DNA of 64,000 bases. It comes from Chromobacterium violaceum ATCC 12472. Its GTDB lineage: Bacteria > Pseudomonadota > Gammaproteobacteria > Burkholderiales > Chromobacteriaceae. Shown here piece after piece: positions 19,036 through 28,933 of the stretch (its first letter is position 1; each line of letters opens with the position of its first letter). The position numbers and the translations under genes were made by a program. The DNA lies in assembly GCF_000007705.1 (NCBI RefSeq), contig NC_005085.1, positions 1,683,752 through 1,747,751 on the forward strand, in the 5' to 3' direction. Under the pieces are notes generated by a model. The model made no database searches and had not been told where the DNA came from. It saw nothing but the letters and a program-made list of their open reading frames with translations.

Positions 19036-21422
19036 GCCGGAAATTCGTCATCCTGGTAGTGGACGACAACATCAACAACCGCGTCACCCTGCAGGCCCTG
19101 CTGAGCCGGCTGGACGACTGCGAGGTGCTGGAGGCCGGGTCGGGCGAGGAAGCCCTGCTGATCACGCTGGAGCGGGAGGTCAACCTGATCCTGCTCGACG
19201 TGCAGATGCCGGGCATGGACGGCTTCGAGACCGCCGGCCATCTGCAGATGACCGAGCGCACGCGCGGGATTCCCATCGTTTTCGTCACCGCCATCTTCAA
19301 GGCCGACGAATTCATCGGCCGCGGCTACGGCCTGGGCGCGGTGGATTACCTGATGAAGCCGCTGGACGACAACCTGCTGCTCAACCGCGTCCGGCTTTAC
19401 CAGAAGCTGCACGAGCGCGAGACGGCGCTGGAAGCGCGCAGCCAGGCGCTGCAGCAGGCCAATGTCCAGCTGACCGAGGCGCGCGACGCCGCCGAGGCCG
19501 CCAACCGGGCCAAGAGCGAGTTTCTAGCGGTGATGAGCCACGAAATCCGCACGCCGCTCAACGGCGTGATCGGCATGACCGACCTGCTGCAAAGAACCCG
19601 GCTGGACGATCGGCAGCGCCATTACGTTAGCGTGGTCCATCGTTCCGGCGAGGATTTGCTGGCCATCATCAGCGACATCCTGGACTTCTCCAAGATAGAA
19701 GCCGGCAAGTTCGAGCTGGACCGGCAGCCGTTTTGCCTCAATCTGCTGGTCGAGGAAATCGTCGAGCGCCTGGCGCCGGTGGCCTACGGCAAAGGGCTGG
19801 AGCTGATGTGCGCGCTGCCGCTGATGCCGGTGGAGGTGGTGGGCGACGGCAAGCGCCTGGGCCAGGTATTGACCAACCTGGTGGGCAACGCGATCAAATT
19901 CACCGAGTCCGGCCATGTTTTGGCGAAGGTCGACCGGGCGGGCGAGTCGGACGCCGGCGTGACCTGCCGGATCAGCGTCAAGGATACCGGCATCGGCATC
20001 GCGCCCGATCAGCAGAAAAGGCTGTTCAAGCCATTCTCCCAAGCGGACAGTTCGACCACTCGGCGCTTTGGCGGCACCGGCCTGGGCCTGGTGATTTCGC
20101 AGCGGCTGGTCGGCATGATGGGCGGGCGGATCGAACTGGAAAGCGAACCCGGCTCAGGTTCGGAATTCCACTTCACGCTGACGCTGCCGCGCGCGTCGGA
20201 CAGCCAGCTGTGCCCGCCTGCGGAGGATGTGGCGCGCATGAGGGTGCTGGTGCTGGACGACAATGTCACCAATCTGGAGATACTGGAACAGCAGCTGGCG
20301 TCCTGGCATTGCCGCGTCGCCGCCTTTCACCGGCCGCGGGAGGCGCTGGACTGGCTGACGGCGGGAAACGAAGTGGATCTGATCATCTCCGACATGATGA
20401 TGCCGGAGATGGATGGCCTGATGTTCCTGGGCGAGGCGAGGGAACGCCTGGGCGAAGCCGCGCCGCCCGCCATCATTCTCAGCTCCGCCGCCGACGATTT
20501 TCAGAAGCTGACCGGCGCCTCGCGGCTGGCGCGGCAGGTGCTGACCAAGCCGATCCGCCGGTCTGATCTGTACAACGCGCTTCTGCAACTGGGCTCCGCC
20601 GCCGCCAAGGTGGAGCCTGCGCCGGACGGACACGACCAGCCGAGGCTCTCAGGCCGGGTGCTGTTGGTGGAGGACAACCTGGTCAACCAGGAGCTGGCGA
20701 CAGCGATGTTGAGAAACCTGGGGTGCGAGGTGGAACTGGCGCGCAATGGCGAGGAAGCGCTGCGCTTGTGCGAGGCCGGGGGCTTCGACCTGGCGCTGAT
20801 GGATTGCGAAATGCCAGTGATGGACGGCTGGCAGGCCACCGGCGCGATCCGGGCGCGCGAGCGGCCCGGCGGCGCGCGCCTGACCATCGTCGCGCTGACC
20901 GCCAATGCGGGACTGGGCGAGCGGGAGCGCTGCCTGCAGGCCGGCATGGACGATTACCTGTCCAAACCCTTCACGCAGAATGAACTGGGAGCGGTGCTGT
21001 CGCGCTGGCTGTCGCCGGGGGAGGAGGCGGAAGCGAGCGCGGAGCCGGCCGGAATCGCGGCGCGAGACGACGGAGAATGGGTGGACGCCGGGGCGCTGGA
21101 CGCGATCCGCGCCATTCAGCAGGATCTGCTGCCGCGCATGCTGGCGGCGTGGATGAGCGAGGGACCGATGCTGTTGGCCGGCATTCGCGAGGCCATCGAC
21201 GCCGTCGACGGCCCGGCGCTGTTCCGCGCGGCCCATGCGCTGAAAAACTGCGCCGGCAGCGTGGGCGCGCAGCCCTTGGCTTCGCTGTGCATGGAGCTGG
21301 AGCGGCTGGGCAAGGGCGAGGATCTGGCCGGCGCCGCGAACCTGTTGCCGGAGCTGGATCAGGCTTTCGGCTGTTCGATGGCGGCGCTGAAGGCGGTGGA
21401 CGAGGGCAGCGGCCTGGCCTGA
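19032..21422 (+). CDS. Receiver-first hybrid histidine kinase with two C-terminal receivers and an Hpt domain
   Basis: The 796-residue protein has no membrane segment or obvious signal peptide. Order: receiver (Asp 56 in [13 protein letters not shown]), coiled coil, HisKA with [16 protein letters not shown] (His 170), HATPase_c with [11 protein letters not shown] and [10 protein letters not shown], receiver (Asp 454 in [14 protein letters not shown]), receiver (Asp 591 in [13 protein letters not shown]) and Hpt with [13 protein letters not shown] (His 735). It therefore holds a full phosphorelay and can receive phosphate at its N-terminal receiver, probably from the membrane kinase two genes upstream. 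Its ATG overlaps the CheB-CheR stop (ATGA). The final phosphate acceptor is unknown; the EAL response regulator at 11427-13565 is a candidate. Confidence 0.93.
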   Translation: MSRKFVILVVDDNINNRVTLQALLSRLDDCEVLEAGSGEEALLITLEREVNLILLDVQMPGMDGFETAGHLQMTERTRGIPIVFVTAIFKADEFIGRGYGLGAVDYLMKPLDDNLLLNRVRLYQKLHERETALEARSQALQQANVQLTEARDAAEAANRAKSEFLAVMSHEIRTPLNGVIGMTDLLQRTRLDDRQRHYVSVVHRSGEDLLAIISDILDFSKIEAGKFELDRQPFCLNLLVEEIVERLAPVAYGKGLELMCALPLMPVEVVGDGKRLGQVLTNLVGNAIKFTESGHVLAKVDRAGESDAGVTCRISVKDTGIGIAPDQQKRLFKPFSQADSSTTRRFGGTGLGLVISQRLVGMMGGRIELESEPGSGSEFHFTLTLPRASDSQLCPPAEDVARMRVLVLDDNVTNLEILEQQLASWHCRVAAFHRPREALDWLTAGNEVDLIISDMMMPEMDGLMFLGEARERLGEAAPPAIILSSAADDFQKLTGASRLARQVLTKPIRRSDLYNALLQLGSAAAKVEPAPDGHDQPRLSGRVLLVEDNLVNQELATAMLRNLGCEVELARNGEEALRLCEAGGFDLALMDCEMPVMDGWQATGAIRARERPGGARLTIVALTANAGLGERERCLQAGMDDYLSKPFTQNELGAVLSRWLSPGEEAEASAEPAGIAARDDGEWVDAGALDAIRAIQQDLLPRMLAAWMSEGPMLLAGIREAIDAVDGPALFRAAHALKNCAGSVGAQPLASLCMELERLGKGEDLAGAANLLPELDQAFGCSMAALKAVDEGSGLA

Positions 21423-21653
21423 CGGTGGCGGGTGGGCGAAGTTGCAACAGGCCTGGCGCGGCAGGGCGGCCGTACTCGTTCTCCTGTCCCGCATGGGATG
21501 TGCGGCGGCGCGGCTTGAAGGGGGTGGAAAAGCGCCATGTTTATTCTTTTAAATGATTGCCTCATATTAAACATAAATTTTAATTTGTCATTTTGACGAA
21601 TATAAGATTATTCCTATCCGTTACACTTTCCGTTTTTGCGGGGAGCTTGGGAA
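21423..21653. other. AT-rich intergenic region before the diguanylate cyclase gene
   Basis: The first half is GC-rich like its surroundings; 21535-21630 turns abruptly AT-rich (runs such as TTTTAAATGATTG and TAAATTTTAATTTG). A TATAAG at 21600-21605 could be a -10 box but no convincing -35 sits at the right spacing. The region probably carries the promoter of the following gene. I see no hairpin with a U-run that would end the upstream operon. Confidence 0.4.
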
Positions 21654-23381
21654 TTGCCTGCCTTGTTTGCGATTGGCCTGTTCGGCGCCTGCGCCGCCGC
21701 CGCTTGGGCGGGGTGGGAGGCGCGTCGTCGCGGGCGCTACCTGCGTTGGTTTGAGCAGTATCCGGACGCGGTGCTGGTGGTGGGCAAGACCGGCCGCATC
21801 CTGTGCGCGAACCAGCGGGCGGCCGAGTTGGCGGGGGGAGACGCGAGCCATCTGACAAACTCGCCGCTGAGCCAATGGCTGCCCGCGGGCGACCCCCTCG
21901 CCACGCCAGCCTGGAAAGCCTTGTTCGCCGCCGAAGGCAGCCAGGCCTGCGGCAGCCTGGGCTTGCACGTCTGGAGAGGGGTCGACGGAGAGGCGTGCGA
22001 ATGGCTGATCACCGCCCGGGCATTGTCCGAGGATAGGGCGGTGCTGCTGTCTTTGAGGCGGCCCCAGGAATTGTATCCGGACCAGCCGAAATACTATCTG
22101 GCGGAGAAGCTGCTCCATACCGCCGAGAGCGATGCCGGCATCGGTTCCTGGGTGCTGCACATGGAGAGCGGCAGACTGGAGTGGAGCCAGGCGGTCCATG
22201 ATATTTTCGGCACCGATTCCGCCACCTTCGACGCCACCGAAGACGCGTATTTCCAGCGCGTGCATCCGGACGACCGCGCCAGGGTGAGGCGGGAGCTGGA
22301 TCGGCATGTCCTGGGCGATCGACCGTTCGACGTCGAGTACCGCATCGTCAGGCCGGACGGACAGGTCAGGGAGTTGCTGGAGCGCAACCACATCCAGCGG
22401 CAGGCTTCCGGGCAGGTCGACCATCTATGGGGCACGGTGATAGACATGACCGAGCACAAGCAACTGAAGCGGCAACTGCAGCTGTCCCAGTTGGCCGTCG
22501 AGCATTGCTCGGAAGGCATCGCCATCGCTGACGAAGGATTGGACTGGCTGTACGTCAATCCGGCGCTGGCGAGGATGGGCGGACTGACCATGGCGGACCC
22601 GTCCCAATTGAGCGGCCTGTTCATGGCCCCGGGGGTGGAAGCGCGGCTGGAGCGGGAAGCCTTGCGCGAGTTGCTGGACGCGTCCGGCGCCTGGCAGGGC
22701 GAACTGTTGCTCGCGCGGCGCGGCGCGGCGCCGCTGCCGGTGCTGGCTTCCGCGACCAGGCTGCGGGACGAGGACGGCAGGCTGTTGTCCGTGTGGGTGG
22801 TCAGCGATATCAGCGGCATGAAGGAGTCCGAGCGCAGACTGCACGCGCTGGCCTTTTTCGATGGCCTGACCGGTCTCGCCAACCGCGCCCTGTTCGGCGA
22901 GCGGCTGCGCTGGCATCTGCAGAACGAGCCGGCCGGCGGGCGGTTGGCGATCCTCTTCCTGGACCTGAACGGCTTCAAGCAGGTGAACGATCTGCTGGGC
23001 CACGAGGCGGGAGACCAAGTGCTGCGGGAAGTGGCGCGGCGGCTGCAGGCGGGCTGCCGTCCCGGCGAACTGGCCGCGCGCTGGGGCGGCGACGAGTTCG
23101 CGGTATTGCTGCCCGGCGTCGCCGACGATGCGGTCCTGGCCGCGCGTTTGCGGGAGCTGCGGGAGGCTGCGCGCGCCGAGCGCTGGGGCGGCGGACGCTG
23201 GCTGCGGGTGTCGGCGAGCCTGGGGGCGGCGGTCTATCCGGAGTCGGCAGAAGACGCCGAACGGCTGATCCAGCTGGCGGACCGGGCGATGTACCGGGCC
23301 AAGTCGGAGGGCGGCGGCCAGGTGTGGCTGCACGACGGCGGCGGTTTGCGGACGCTGGCCGGCGCCGATTGCGGCGCGTGA
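21654..23381 (+). CDS. Membrane-anchored PAS-GGDEF diguanylate cyclase
   Basis: Predicted to make c-di-GMP. The TTG start follows GGGGAG by 8 bases; an upstream in-frame TTG at 21636 is possible. The 575-residue protein has one N-terminal membrane segment (about 3-20), then PAS-type sensor regions: about 25-140 (AVLVVGKTGRILCANQRAAELAG), a PAS-fold with PAC (about 155-280, HPDDRARV and VIDMTEHKQ) and a third PAS (about 285-405). The GGDEF domain at about 410-570 has an intact RWGGDEFAVLLPG (GGDEF at 478-482), FLDLNGFKQVND and ADRAMYRAKSEGG. There is no EAL domain. It is on the same strand as the kinase/CheBR genes but separated by an AT-rich gap, so it likely has its own promoter. It opposes the phosphodiesterase at 11427-13565. 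Confidence 0.92.
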   Translation: MPALFAIGLFGACAAAAWAGWEARRRGRYLRWFEQYPDAVLVVGKTGRILCANQRAAELAGGDASHLTNSPLSQWLPAGDPLATPAWKALFAAEGSQACGSLGLHVWRGVDGEACEWLITARALSEDRAVLLSLRRPQELYPDQPKYYLAEKLLHTAESDAGIGSWVLHMESGRLEWSQAVHDIFGTDSATFDATEDAYFQRVHPDDRARVRRELDRHVLGDRPFDVEYRIVRPDGQVRELLERNHIQRQASGQVDHLWGTVIDMTEHKQLKRQLQLSQLAVEHCSEGIAIADEGLDWLYVNPALARMGGLTMADPSQLSGLFMAPGVEARLEREALRELLDASGAWQGELLLARRGAAPLPVLASATRLRDEDGRLLSVWVVSDISGMKESERRLHALAFFDGLTGLANRALFGERLRWHLQNEPAGGRLAILFLDLNGFKQVNDLLGHEAGDQVLREVARRLQAGCRPGELAARWGGDEFAVLLPGVADDAVLAARLRELREAARAERWGGGRWLRVSASLGAAVYPESAEDAERLIQLADRAMYRAKSEGGGQVWLHDGGGLRTLAGADCGA

Positions 23382-23384
23382 ATG

Positions 23385-23411
23385 AAAAACGGCGCGGGAA
23401 AACCGCGCCGT
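23385..23411 (-). terminator. Rho-independent terminator for fabI
   Basis: A perfect 9-bp stem (ACGGCGCGG/CCGCGCCGT, 23389-23397 with 23403-23411) and 5-base loop, followed on the minus strand by a run of T. It lies 25 bases after the fabI stop and 8 bases after the convergent cyclase gene, which it may also serve. Confidence 0.85.
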
Positions 23412-23435
23412 CTGCCTTGGGTCGCGCGAAAGCGC

Positions 23436-24224
23436 TTATTCTTCCGGCACGTTCAGCGCGTTGACGCTGTAGCCGGCGTCGACGTAGGTGATCTCGCCGG
23501 TGATGCCGGACGACAGGTCCGACAGCATGAAGGCGGCGGCGTTGCCGACTTCCTCGGTGGTCACGTTGCGGCGCAGGCAAGCCTGGCTGGACGCCATGTT
23601 CAGCAGCTTGGAGAAGCCGGAGATGCCGGAGGCGGCCAGGGTCTTGATCGGACCGGCGGAGATGCCGTTGACGCGGATGCCTTCCTTGCCCAGGCTGGCG
23701 GCCATGAAGCGCACCGACGCCTCCAGGCTGGCCTTGGCCAGGCCCATCACGTTGTAGTTCGGGATCGCGCGGACCGCGCCCAGGTAGGACAGGGTCAGCA
23801 GCGCGGCCTTGCGGCCCTGCATCATCGGGCGCGCGGCCTTGGCCAGCGCCGGGAAGCTGTAGGACGACACGTCGTGGGCGATCTGGAACGCTTCGCGGCT
23901 CAGAGAATCCAGGAAGTCGCCTTCCAGCGCTTCGCGCGGGGCGAAGCCGATCGAGTGCACCAGGCCGTCCAGACCGTCCCATTCCTTGGCGAGGTCGACG
24001 AACAGCTGGTTGATCTCGTCGTCGTTCTGCACGTCGCAGCGGTAGACCAGCTGGGAGCCGAAGTCGGCCGCCATTTCACGGACGCGTTCCTCCAGCTTGT
24101 CCACCACGTAAGTGAAGGCCAGCTCGGCGCCTTCGCGATGACAGGCCTGAGCGATGCCGTAGGCGATGGAGCGATTGGAGATCATGCCGGTGATCAGGAT
24201 TTTCTTGCCTTGCAGAAAGCCCAT
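23436..24224 (-). CDS. fabI: Enoyl-[acyl-carrier-protein] reductase (NADH) FabI
   Basis: Catalyses the last reduction of each fatty-acid elongation cycle. The 262-residue protein has normal FabI length and starts [25 protein letters not shown], with the FabI-type cofactor loop (SNRSIAYG) instead of the usual SDR GxxxGxG. The catalytic Tyr-X6-Lys lies in [13 protein letters not shown], and [18 protein letters not shown] is the conserved stretch near residues 185-205. RBS GAAGGA precedes the ATG. Monocistronic, divergent from trxA. Confidence 0.97.
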   Translation of the reverse strand: MGFLQGKKILITGMISNRSIAYGIAQACHREGAELAFTYVVDKLEERVREMAADFGSQLVYRCDVQNDDEINQLFVDLAKEWDGLDGLVHSIGFAPREALEGDFLDSLSREAFQIAHDVSSYSFPALAKAARPMMQGRKAALLTLSYLGAVRAIPNYNVMGLAKASLEASVRFMAASLGKEGIRVNGISAGPIKTLAASGISGFSKLLNMASSQACLRRNVTTEEVGNAAAFMLSDLSSGITGEITYVDAGYSVNALNVPEE

Positions 24225-24254
24225 TTGGTGTCCTTCTCATGTAAACAGCCGGTC

Positions 24255-24260
24255 ATTATA
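24255..24260 (-). promoter_or_regulatory. -10 box of the fabI promoter
   Basis: TATAAT on the minus strand, 30 bases before the fabI start codon, giving a short leader that contains the RBS. The -35 at 17-base spacing (TGCTGC) is weak. Confidence 0.55.
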
Positions 24261-24360
24261 CCGAATGCCGGCGATTTGCAGCAGCGTCGTCTGCGCTAAC
24301 TGCCCGTTTCAGCAAGGATAACCCCTTGGGCGGAGGGGGAACGGAACTTCGTGCCGCAGG

Positions 24361-24389
24361 TTGCCGCCCGCTCCATCGCTTGCTACCAT
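24361..24389 (+). promoter_or_regulatory. Candidate trxA promoter
   Basis: TTGCCG (24361-24366), 17 bases, then TACCAT (24384-24389), about 36 bases before the trxA ATG. Both hexamers are reasonable matches to sigma-70 consensus. Confidence 0.5.
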
Positions 24390-24425
24390 CCCGAATTAAG
24401 CACACTAAATCTCGACGAGGAAGCC

Positions 24426-24752
24426 ATGAGCGATCTGATCCTGCACGTAACCGACGATTCTTTCGAAAACGAAGTCCTGAAGGCCGACCGCCCGGTATTG
24501 GTCGATTACTGGGCCGAATGGTGCGGCCCGTGCAAGATGATCGCCCCGATCCTGGACGAAGTGGCCAAGGAATACGACGGCAAGCTGAAAATCGCCAAGC
24601 TGAACATCGACCAGAACGAGCAGACTCCGCCCAAGTTCGGCATCCGCGGCATTCCAACCCTGATGCTGTTCAAGGACGGCCAGGTCGCCGCCACCAAGGT
24701 GGGCGCGCTGTCCAAGAGCCAGCTGACCGCCTTCATTGACAGCCAACTGTAA
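24426..24752 (+). CDS. trxA: Thioredoxin 1
   Basis: General cytoplasmic disulfide reductase. The 108-residue protein matches E. coli TrxA in length and has the redox site WCGPC (W32, C33, C36), the preceding LVDYWAEWC strand, [28 protein letters not shown] with the cis-Pro loop, and the C-terminal helix. The start [13 protein letters not shown] is preceded by GAGGAAG; a longer frame to 24351 has no homology-like sequence. It is followed by rho on the same strand, a common neighbour of trxA in proteobacteria. Confidence 0.97.
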   Translation: MSDLILHVTDDSFENEVLKADRPVLVDYWAEWCGPCKMIAPILDEVAKEYDGKLKIAKLNIDQNEQTPPKFGIRGIPTLMLFKDGQVAATKVGALSKSQLTAFIDSQL

Positions 24753-24764
24753 AGCGTCTATCCT
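24736..24764 (+). promoter_or_regulatory. Candidate rho promoter inside the trxA 3' end
   Basis: Consensus -35 TTGACA (24736-24741) lies within the last codons of trxA, then 17 bases, then TATCCT (24759-24764). It would give rho a leader of just over 100 bases, comparable to the leader used for rho autoregulation in enterobacteria. Confidence 0.55.
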
Positions 24765-24877
24765 CCACGCACAATCTTTCATGACGGGTGGCATATAGCA
24801 AGCCGCCCGTTTTCTTACGCTTCCACACCCTCGACGGCGTTCCGCCCGAATACTACCGAGTCGACCTCACGACCGCT

Positions 24878-26134
24878 ATGCACTTATCTGATCTCAAACA
24901 TCTCCACGTATCCGAACTCGTTGAAATGGCCATTTCCAACGAGATCGACGGCGCCAACCGGTTGCGCAAGCAGGACCTGATCTTTGCGCTTTTGAAGAAC
25001 CAGGCCAAGAAAGGCGAGAGCATTTTCGGCGAGGGTACGCTGGAAGTGTTGCCGGACGGCTTCGGTTTCCTGCGCAGTCCGGATACCTCCTATCTGGCCG
25101 GTCCCGACGACATCTACGTCAGCCCGTCGCAGATCCGCCGCTTCAACCTGCATACCGGCGATTCGATCGAGGGCGAGATCCGCACGCCGAAGGACGGCGA
25201 GCGCTACTTCGCGCTGGTGAAGGTGGACAAGGTCAACGGCGAGGCGCCGGAAAACTCCAAGCACAAGATCCTGTTCGAGAACCTGACGCCGCTGTTCCCG
25301 ACCGAGCAGTTCAAGCTGGAGCGCGAGATCCGCGCCGAGGAAAACATCACCGGCCGCATCATCGATCTGATCTCGCCGATCGGCAAGGGCCAGCGCGCGC
25401 TGCTGGTCGCTCCGCCGAAGTCCGGCAAGACCGTGATGCTGCAGCACATCGCCCACGCGATCACCGCCAACCACCCGGAGGCGGTGCTGATCGTGCTGCT
25501 GATCGACGAGCGTCCGGAAGAAGTGACGGAAATGCAACGCTCGGTGCGCGGCGAAGTGGTGTCCTCCACCTTCGACGAGCCGGCCACCCGCCACGTGCAA
25601 GTGGCCGAGATGGTGATCGAGAAGGCCAAGCGTCTGGTCGAGCACAAGAAGGACGTGGTGATCCTGCTGGATTCCATCACTCGCCTGGCCCGCGCCTACA
25701 ACACCGTGGTGCCGGCGTCCGGCAAGGTGCTGACCGGCGGCGTGGACGCCAACGCGCTGCAGCGTCCGAAGCGTTTCTTCGGCGCCGCGCGCAATGTGGA
25801 AGAGGGCGGCAGCCTGACTATCGTCGCCACCGCGCTGATCGACACCGGCAGCCGCATGGACGATGTGATCTATGAAGAATTCAAGGGCACCGGCAACAGC
25901 GAAATCCACCTGGACCGCCGCATGGCCGAGAAGCGCATCTTCCCGGCGCTGAACATCAACCGTTCCGGCACCCGCCGCGAGGAGCTGCTGGTTCCCCAGG
26001 ACCAGTTGCAGCGCATCTGGGTGCTGCGCAAGCTGCTGTACCCGATGGACGACCTGGAGGCGATGGAATTCCTGCAGGACAAGATCAAGGCCACCAAGTC
26101 GAACCAGGCTTTCTTCGACTCGATGCGCCGCTGA
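24878..26134 (+). CDS. rho: Transcription termination factor Rho
   Basis: Hexameric RNA-dependent ATPase helicase that ends transcription. The 418-residue product starts [18 protein letters not shown], the standard Rho N-terminal helix bundle. It then has the cold-shock-like RNA-binding domain (about 50-125, [30 protein letters not shown]), Walker A APPKSGKT (about 178-186), the Walker B region ([17 protein letters not shown]) and the C-terminal Q/R loops ([27 protein letters not shown]). There is no insertion domain. An in-frame extension upstream to 24788 was rejected because Rho proteins begin at the conserved MHLSDLK. Confidence 0.98.
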   Translation: MHLSDLKHLHVSELVEMAISNEIDGANRLRKQDLIFALLKNQAKKGESIFGEGTLEVLPDGFGFLRSPDTSYLAGPDDIYVSPSQIRRFNLHTGDSIEGEIRTPKDGERYFALVKVDKVNGEAPENSKHKILFENLTPLFPTEQFKLEREIRAEENITGRIIDLISPIGKGQRALLVAPPKSGKTVMLQHIAHAITANHPEAVLIVLLIDERPEEVTEMQRSVRGEVVSSTFDEPATRHVQVAEMVIEKAKRLVEHKKDVVILLDSITRLARAYNTVVPASGKVLTGGVDANALQRPKRFFGAARNVEEGGSLTIVATALIDTGSRMDDVIYEEFKGTGNSEIHLDRRMAEKRIFPALNINRSGTRREELLVPQDQLQRIWVLRKLLYPMDDLEAMEFLQDKIKATKSNQAFFDSMRR

Positions 26135-26153
26135 GCGGCAACCGCCCGCCAAG

Positions 26154-26185
26154 ATGCCAGACCATGCCGGTCTGGCATTTTTTTT
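26154..26185 (+). terminator. Rho-independent terminator after rho
   Basis: ATGCCAGACC (26154-26163) pairs perfectly with GGTCTGGCAT (26169-26178) around a 5-base loop and is followed by eight T. It lies 19 bases past the rho stop. Confidence 0.92.
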
Positions 26186-26246
26186 GGTACATTGGAGGGA
26201 GGTCCGCCGGGAAGAGCGGATGCCGGGAGGCAAAAGGATAACGATT

Positions 26247-26858
26247 ATGTGGTCTATGGAGGCAGACAAGGCCGCCGCGCTGATCGCCGGGCGGCTGCAG
26301 TCCTATGATTTCACCGGCAGGGTGGCCGATCTGCCTTACCGGGCGGCGTCGCCGGGCTTGAAGCCGGCCGCGGTGCTGGTCCCGCTGGTATGGCATGCGG
26401 ACGGGGCCACCGTGCTGTTCACCCGCCGCACCGAGCACCTGTCCAGCCATCCCGGCCAGGTCAGCTTTCCCGGCGGCAAGCTGGAGAGCGGCGACGCTTC
26501 CGCCCAGGCGGCGGCGCTGCGCGAGGCGCGCGAGGAAACCGGCTTGCCCGAATCGTCGGTATGGGTGCTGGGCAATCTGCCGGACTACGTGACGGTGACC
26601 GGCTACGTGGTGACGCCGGTGGTGGGCTTGCTGAATCCGCCGCTGGCGCTGGCGCCGGCGCCGGACGAGGTGGCCGAGGTGTTCGAAGTGCCGCTGCCCC
26701 TGCTGCTGGACAGGCAGGCTTACAGCCGCCATGACTACGTGCGCGACGGGGTGGCCGGACAGTACCTGTCGCTGCAATGGGACCGACACACGATCTGGGG
26801 TGCGACCGCGGCGATGATGTGGATGCTGGCGGACGCGCTGGGCGGCGCGTCCGTCTAG
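26247..26858 (+). CDS. nudL: Nudix hydrolase, coenzyme A pyrophosphatase type
   Basis: Hydrolyses the pyrophosphate bond of CoA or its thioesters. The 203-residue protein carries the Nudix box (GGKLESGDASAQAAALREAR, then EETGL) immediately preceded by the CoA-type signature LFTRRTEHLSSHPGQVSFPG, which separates this subfamily from other Nudix enzymes. The start MWSMEADKAAA was chosen because AGGA is 9 bases upstream and the family N terminus is short; ATGs at 26220 and 26256 are alternatives. It stands alone after the rho terminator, convergent with a GGDEF gene. A short CCTGGC-GTC-GCCAGG hairpin follows the stop directly. Confidence 0.88.
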   Translation: MWSMEADKAAALIAGRLQSYDFTGRVADLPYRAASPGLKPAAVLVPLVWHADGATVLFTRRTEHLSSHPGQVSFPGGKLESGDASAQAAALREAREETGLPESSVWVLGNLPDYVTVTGYVVTPVVGLLNPPLALAPAPDEVAEVFEVPLPLLLDRQAYSRHDYVRDGVAGQYLSLQWDRHTIWGATAAMMWMLADALGGASV

Positions 26859-26979
26859 CGCCTGGCGTCGCCAGGGGCGACGTCGCGCATCGGCGCAAAG
26901 CCGCGGCAAGGCGATGGCGGGGAGGCTTGGCTGGGATGCCGCCGCGCGGCCTGGCGCCTGGGGCGGCTAACCTGTCCTC

Positions 26980-28857
26980 TCACGCTTCTTCCTGATCCGA
27001 CAGCACCACGTTGCGGCCCGCCTGCTTGGCGTCGTACAACAGCTTGTCGGCGCGGGACATCATCAGCGCCGGGCTGTCTCCCGGCCGCCAGTCGGTGACG
27101 CCGCCGCTGAAGGTGATGCGCTGTTCGACGAAGGGGAAGGTGGTGTGGGTCAGCGCCATCTGCAGCCGGCTCATCACCTTGTGGGCATCGCGCAGCCGCG
27201 TGTAGGGGAAGATCACCATGAACTCCTCGCCGCCGATGCGCGCGTTGATGTCGGTATTGCGGGTGGTGTCGCGCAGCGCGTTGGCGACCGCCACCAGCAC
27301 GTCGTCGCCGGCCTGGTGGCCGTATTGGTCGTTGAAGCGCTTGAAATGGTCGATGTCGAACACCGCGATGGCCATGGTCTGGCCGTAGCGCTCGCAGCGG
27401 CTGATTTCGTCGCGCAGCACCATGTCGGCGTGGCGGCGGTTGTATAGCCGGGTCAGCGGGTCGGTGACCGCCATTTCGGCCAGCTGCTGGTTGCTTTCGT
27501 GCAGTTGCTGTTCCAGCAGCTTGCGGCCGGAGATGTCGTACAGCGCGATCAGCGCCGACGGCTGGCTGTCGTGCCCTAGCCGGCGCAGCGACACGATCGC
27601 CCACAGCCTGCTCTTGTCCTCCAGCTCCAGCTCCACTTCCTGTTGCAGCACCTCTTCGCCTTCGCTCAGCCATTGCTCCACCGGCTGCAGCTTCAGCGGC
27701 AGGTTCAGCTCGCTGCCGGCGGCCTGTTCCGGATCGCGCGGCGGCAGGCCCAGCATTTCCCGCGCCAGCGAGTTGGCGTGGCGGATGCGGGCGGTCTGGG
27801 GGTTGACCAGCAGCAGCGCCAGCGGCGCGGTGTCCAGGATTAGCCTGGCCTGTTCTTCGCTGTCGCGTATGCGCTCGTTGCCTTGCAGCAGCTGCTGGTG
27901 CTGGCGCAGGTTGGACAGGTGTTTGCGCAGCGCCAGCAGGGTCAGCGCCGCGACGAACAGCCAGCCGGGGATGGCGAGCCAGGCCTTGTCCCGGACATAG
28001 CGGGTGAAGTCGCGCCGCGACAAGCCGACGGCGACCTGGAACGGGTAGCTGCCGGTCTGGCGCATGCTGTACAGCCGCTCGCCGCCGTCGAAGCTTGACG
28101 GCGCGTCGAAAAGCATCTGCCCCGGGTCGTGGGACAGGATTTCGCGCGGCTGCAGCGACCGGTAGCTTTGCGGATCGTTGCGGCTGGATTGAGGCCAGCG
28201 CGTCACCGTCAGCTGGCGCTGGTCCAGTACCAGGATCTCGCCGTGCTCGCCCACCGTCAGCCGGCTGACCTCGTCCTGGATGAAGTTGTGCTTGATCAGG
28301 CCGGTAGCCATGCCGATCAGGTTGCCCTCGCTGTCGTACAGCTTGTTGGCCAGCACGATGCCGCCCTCGGTGGGGCTGTGTATCACCGTGGTGTAGTTGC
28401 TTTCCTTGGGATCGACCCGGTGCAGCCAGCGGCAGAATTCGTTGTGATGCGGATGGGGGGCGCCATCGCGCTTGCTGCTGAACACGGTCTGGCAGGCGGT
28501 GTCCACGATTTCGATGCGGCTGAGGTAGGGCGCCAGCTGCAGTTGCTGCTGCAGCTTCTGCGCCAGGTTCTGGCGCGCGTCGGTATCCAGGGAACCGTAG
28601 CGCAGCAGGCGCTGGACTTCCGGAATCTGGTTGCTGCTCTGCAGGATCAGTCCGGCCTCGTGTATGCCCGAGCTCAGTCTTTCCGCCAGCAGCTGGCTGA
28701 GGCCGCTGGCCTGGCGGCCGGCCTCGGTTTCCAGCTGGCGGTAGCTGGTGGACAGGTCCACCGCCAGCAGGGCCAGGGTGACCAGCAGCAATAGCGCGGC
28801 GCCCCACTTGGCATGGCGGGCGGAACGGGAGCCGAATCTGCGCGGAGTCATGTCCAT
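26980..28857 (-). CDS. Cache-PAS-GGDEF diguanylate cyclase, membrane sensor
   Basis: The 625-residue protein starts MDMTPRRFGSRSARHAKWG. TM1 is at about 17-36, followed by a periplasmic double-Cache-like sensor (about 40-280), TM2 (about 290-308), a cytoplasmic PAS region (about 330-450, LLLVNPQTARIRHANSLAREML) and GGDEF (about 460-620). The signature is GGEEF (IGGEEFMVIFP), an active variant, with an RNTD inhibitory I-site five residues before it. FDIDHFKRFNDQYGHQAGD is the conserved substrate loop. The sensor ligand is unknown; double-Cache domains usually bind small organic molecules. Divergence from nadC and convergence with the Nudix gene suggest an independent unit. Confidence 0.92.
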   Translation of the reverse strand: MDMTPRRFGSRSARHAKWGAALLLLVTLALLAVDLSTSYRQLETEAGRQASGLSQLLAERLSSGIHEAGLILQSSNQIPEVQRLLRYGSLDTDARQNLAQKLQQQLQLAPYLSRIEIVDTACQTVFSSKRDGAPHPHHNEFCRWLHRVDPKESNYTTVIHSPTEGGIVLANKLYDSEGNLIGMATGLIKHNFIQDEVSRLTVGEHGEILVLDQRQLTVTRWPQSSRNDPQSYRSLQPREILSHDPGQMLFDAPSSFDGGERLYSMRQTGSYPFQVAVGLSRRDFTRYVRDKAWLAIPGWLFVAALTLLALRKHLSNLRQHQQLLQGNERIRDSEEQARLILDTAPLALLLVNPQTARIRHANSLAREMLGLPPRDPEQAAGSELNLPLKLQPVEQWLSEGEEVLQQEVELELEDKSRLWAIVSLRRLGHDSQPSALIALYDISGRKLLEQQLHESNQQLAEMAVTDPLTRLYNRRHADMVLRDEISRCERYGQTMAIAVFDIDHFKRFNDQYGHQAGDDVLVAVANALRDTTRNTDINARIGGEEFMVIFPYTRLRDAHKVMSRLQMALTHTTFPFVEQRITFSGGVTDWRPGDSPALMMSRADKLLYDAKQAGRNVVLSDQEEA

Positions 28858-28933
28858 GGATGGTGAGGGCTATGCTTTTCTTATAGTAGGCATGCCTTCA
28901 GTATGACAGCTCTCTCCGCGGCTGCGTAGCAAG

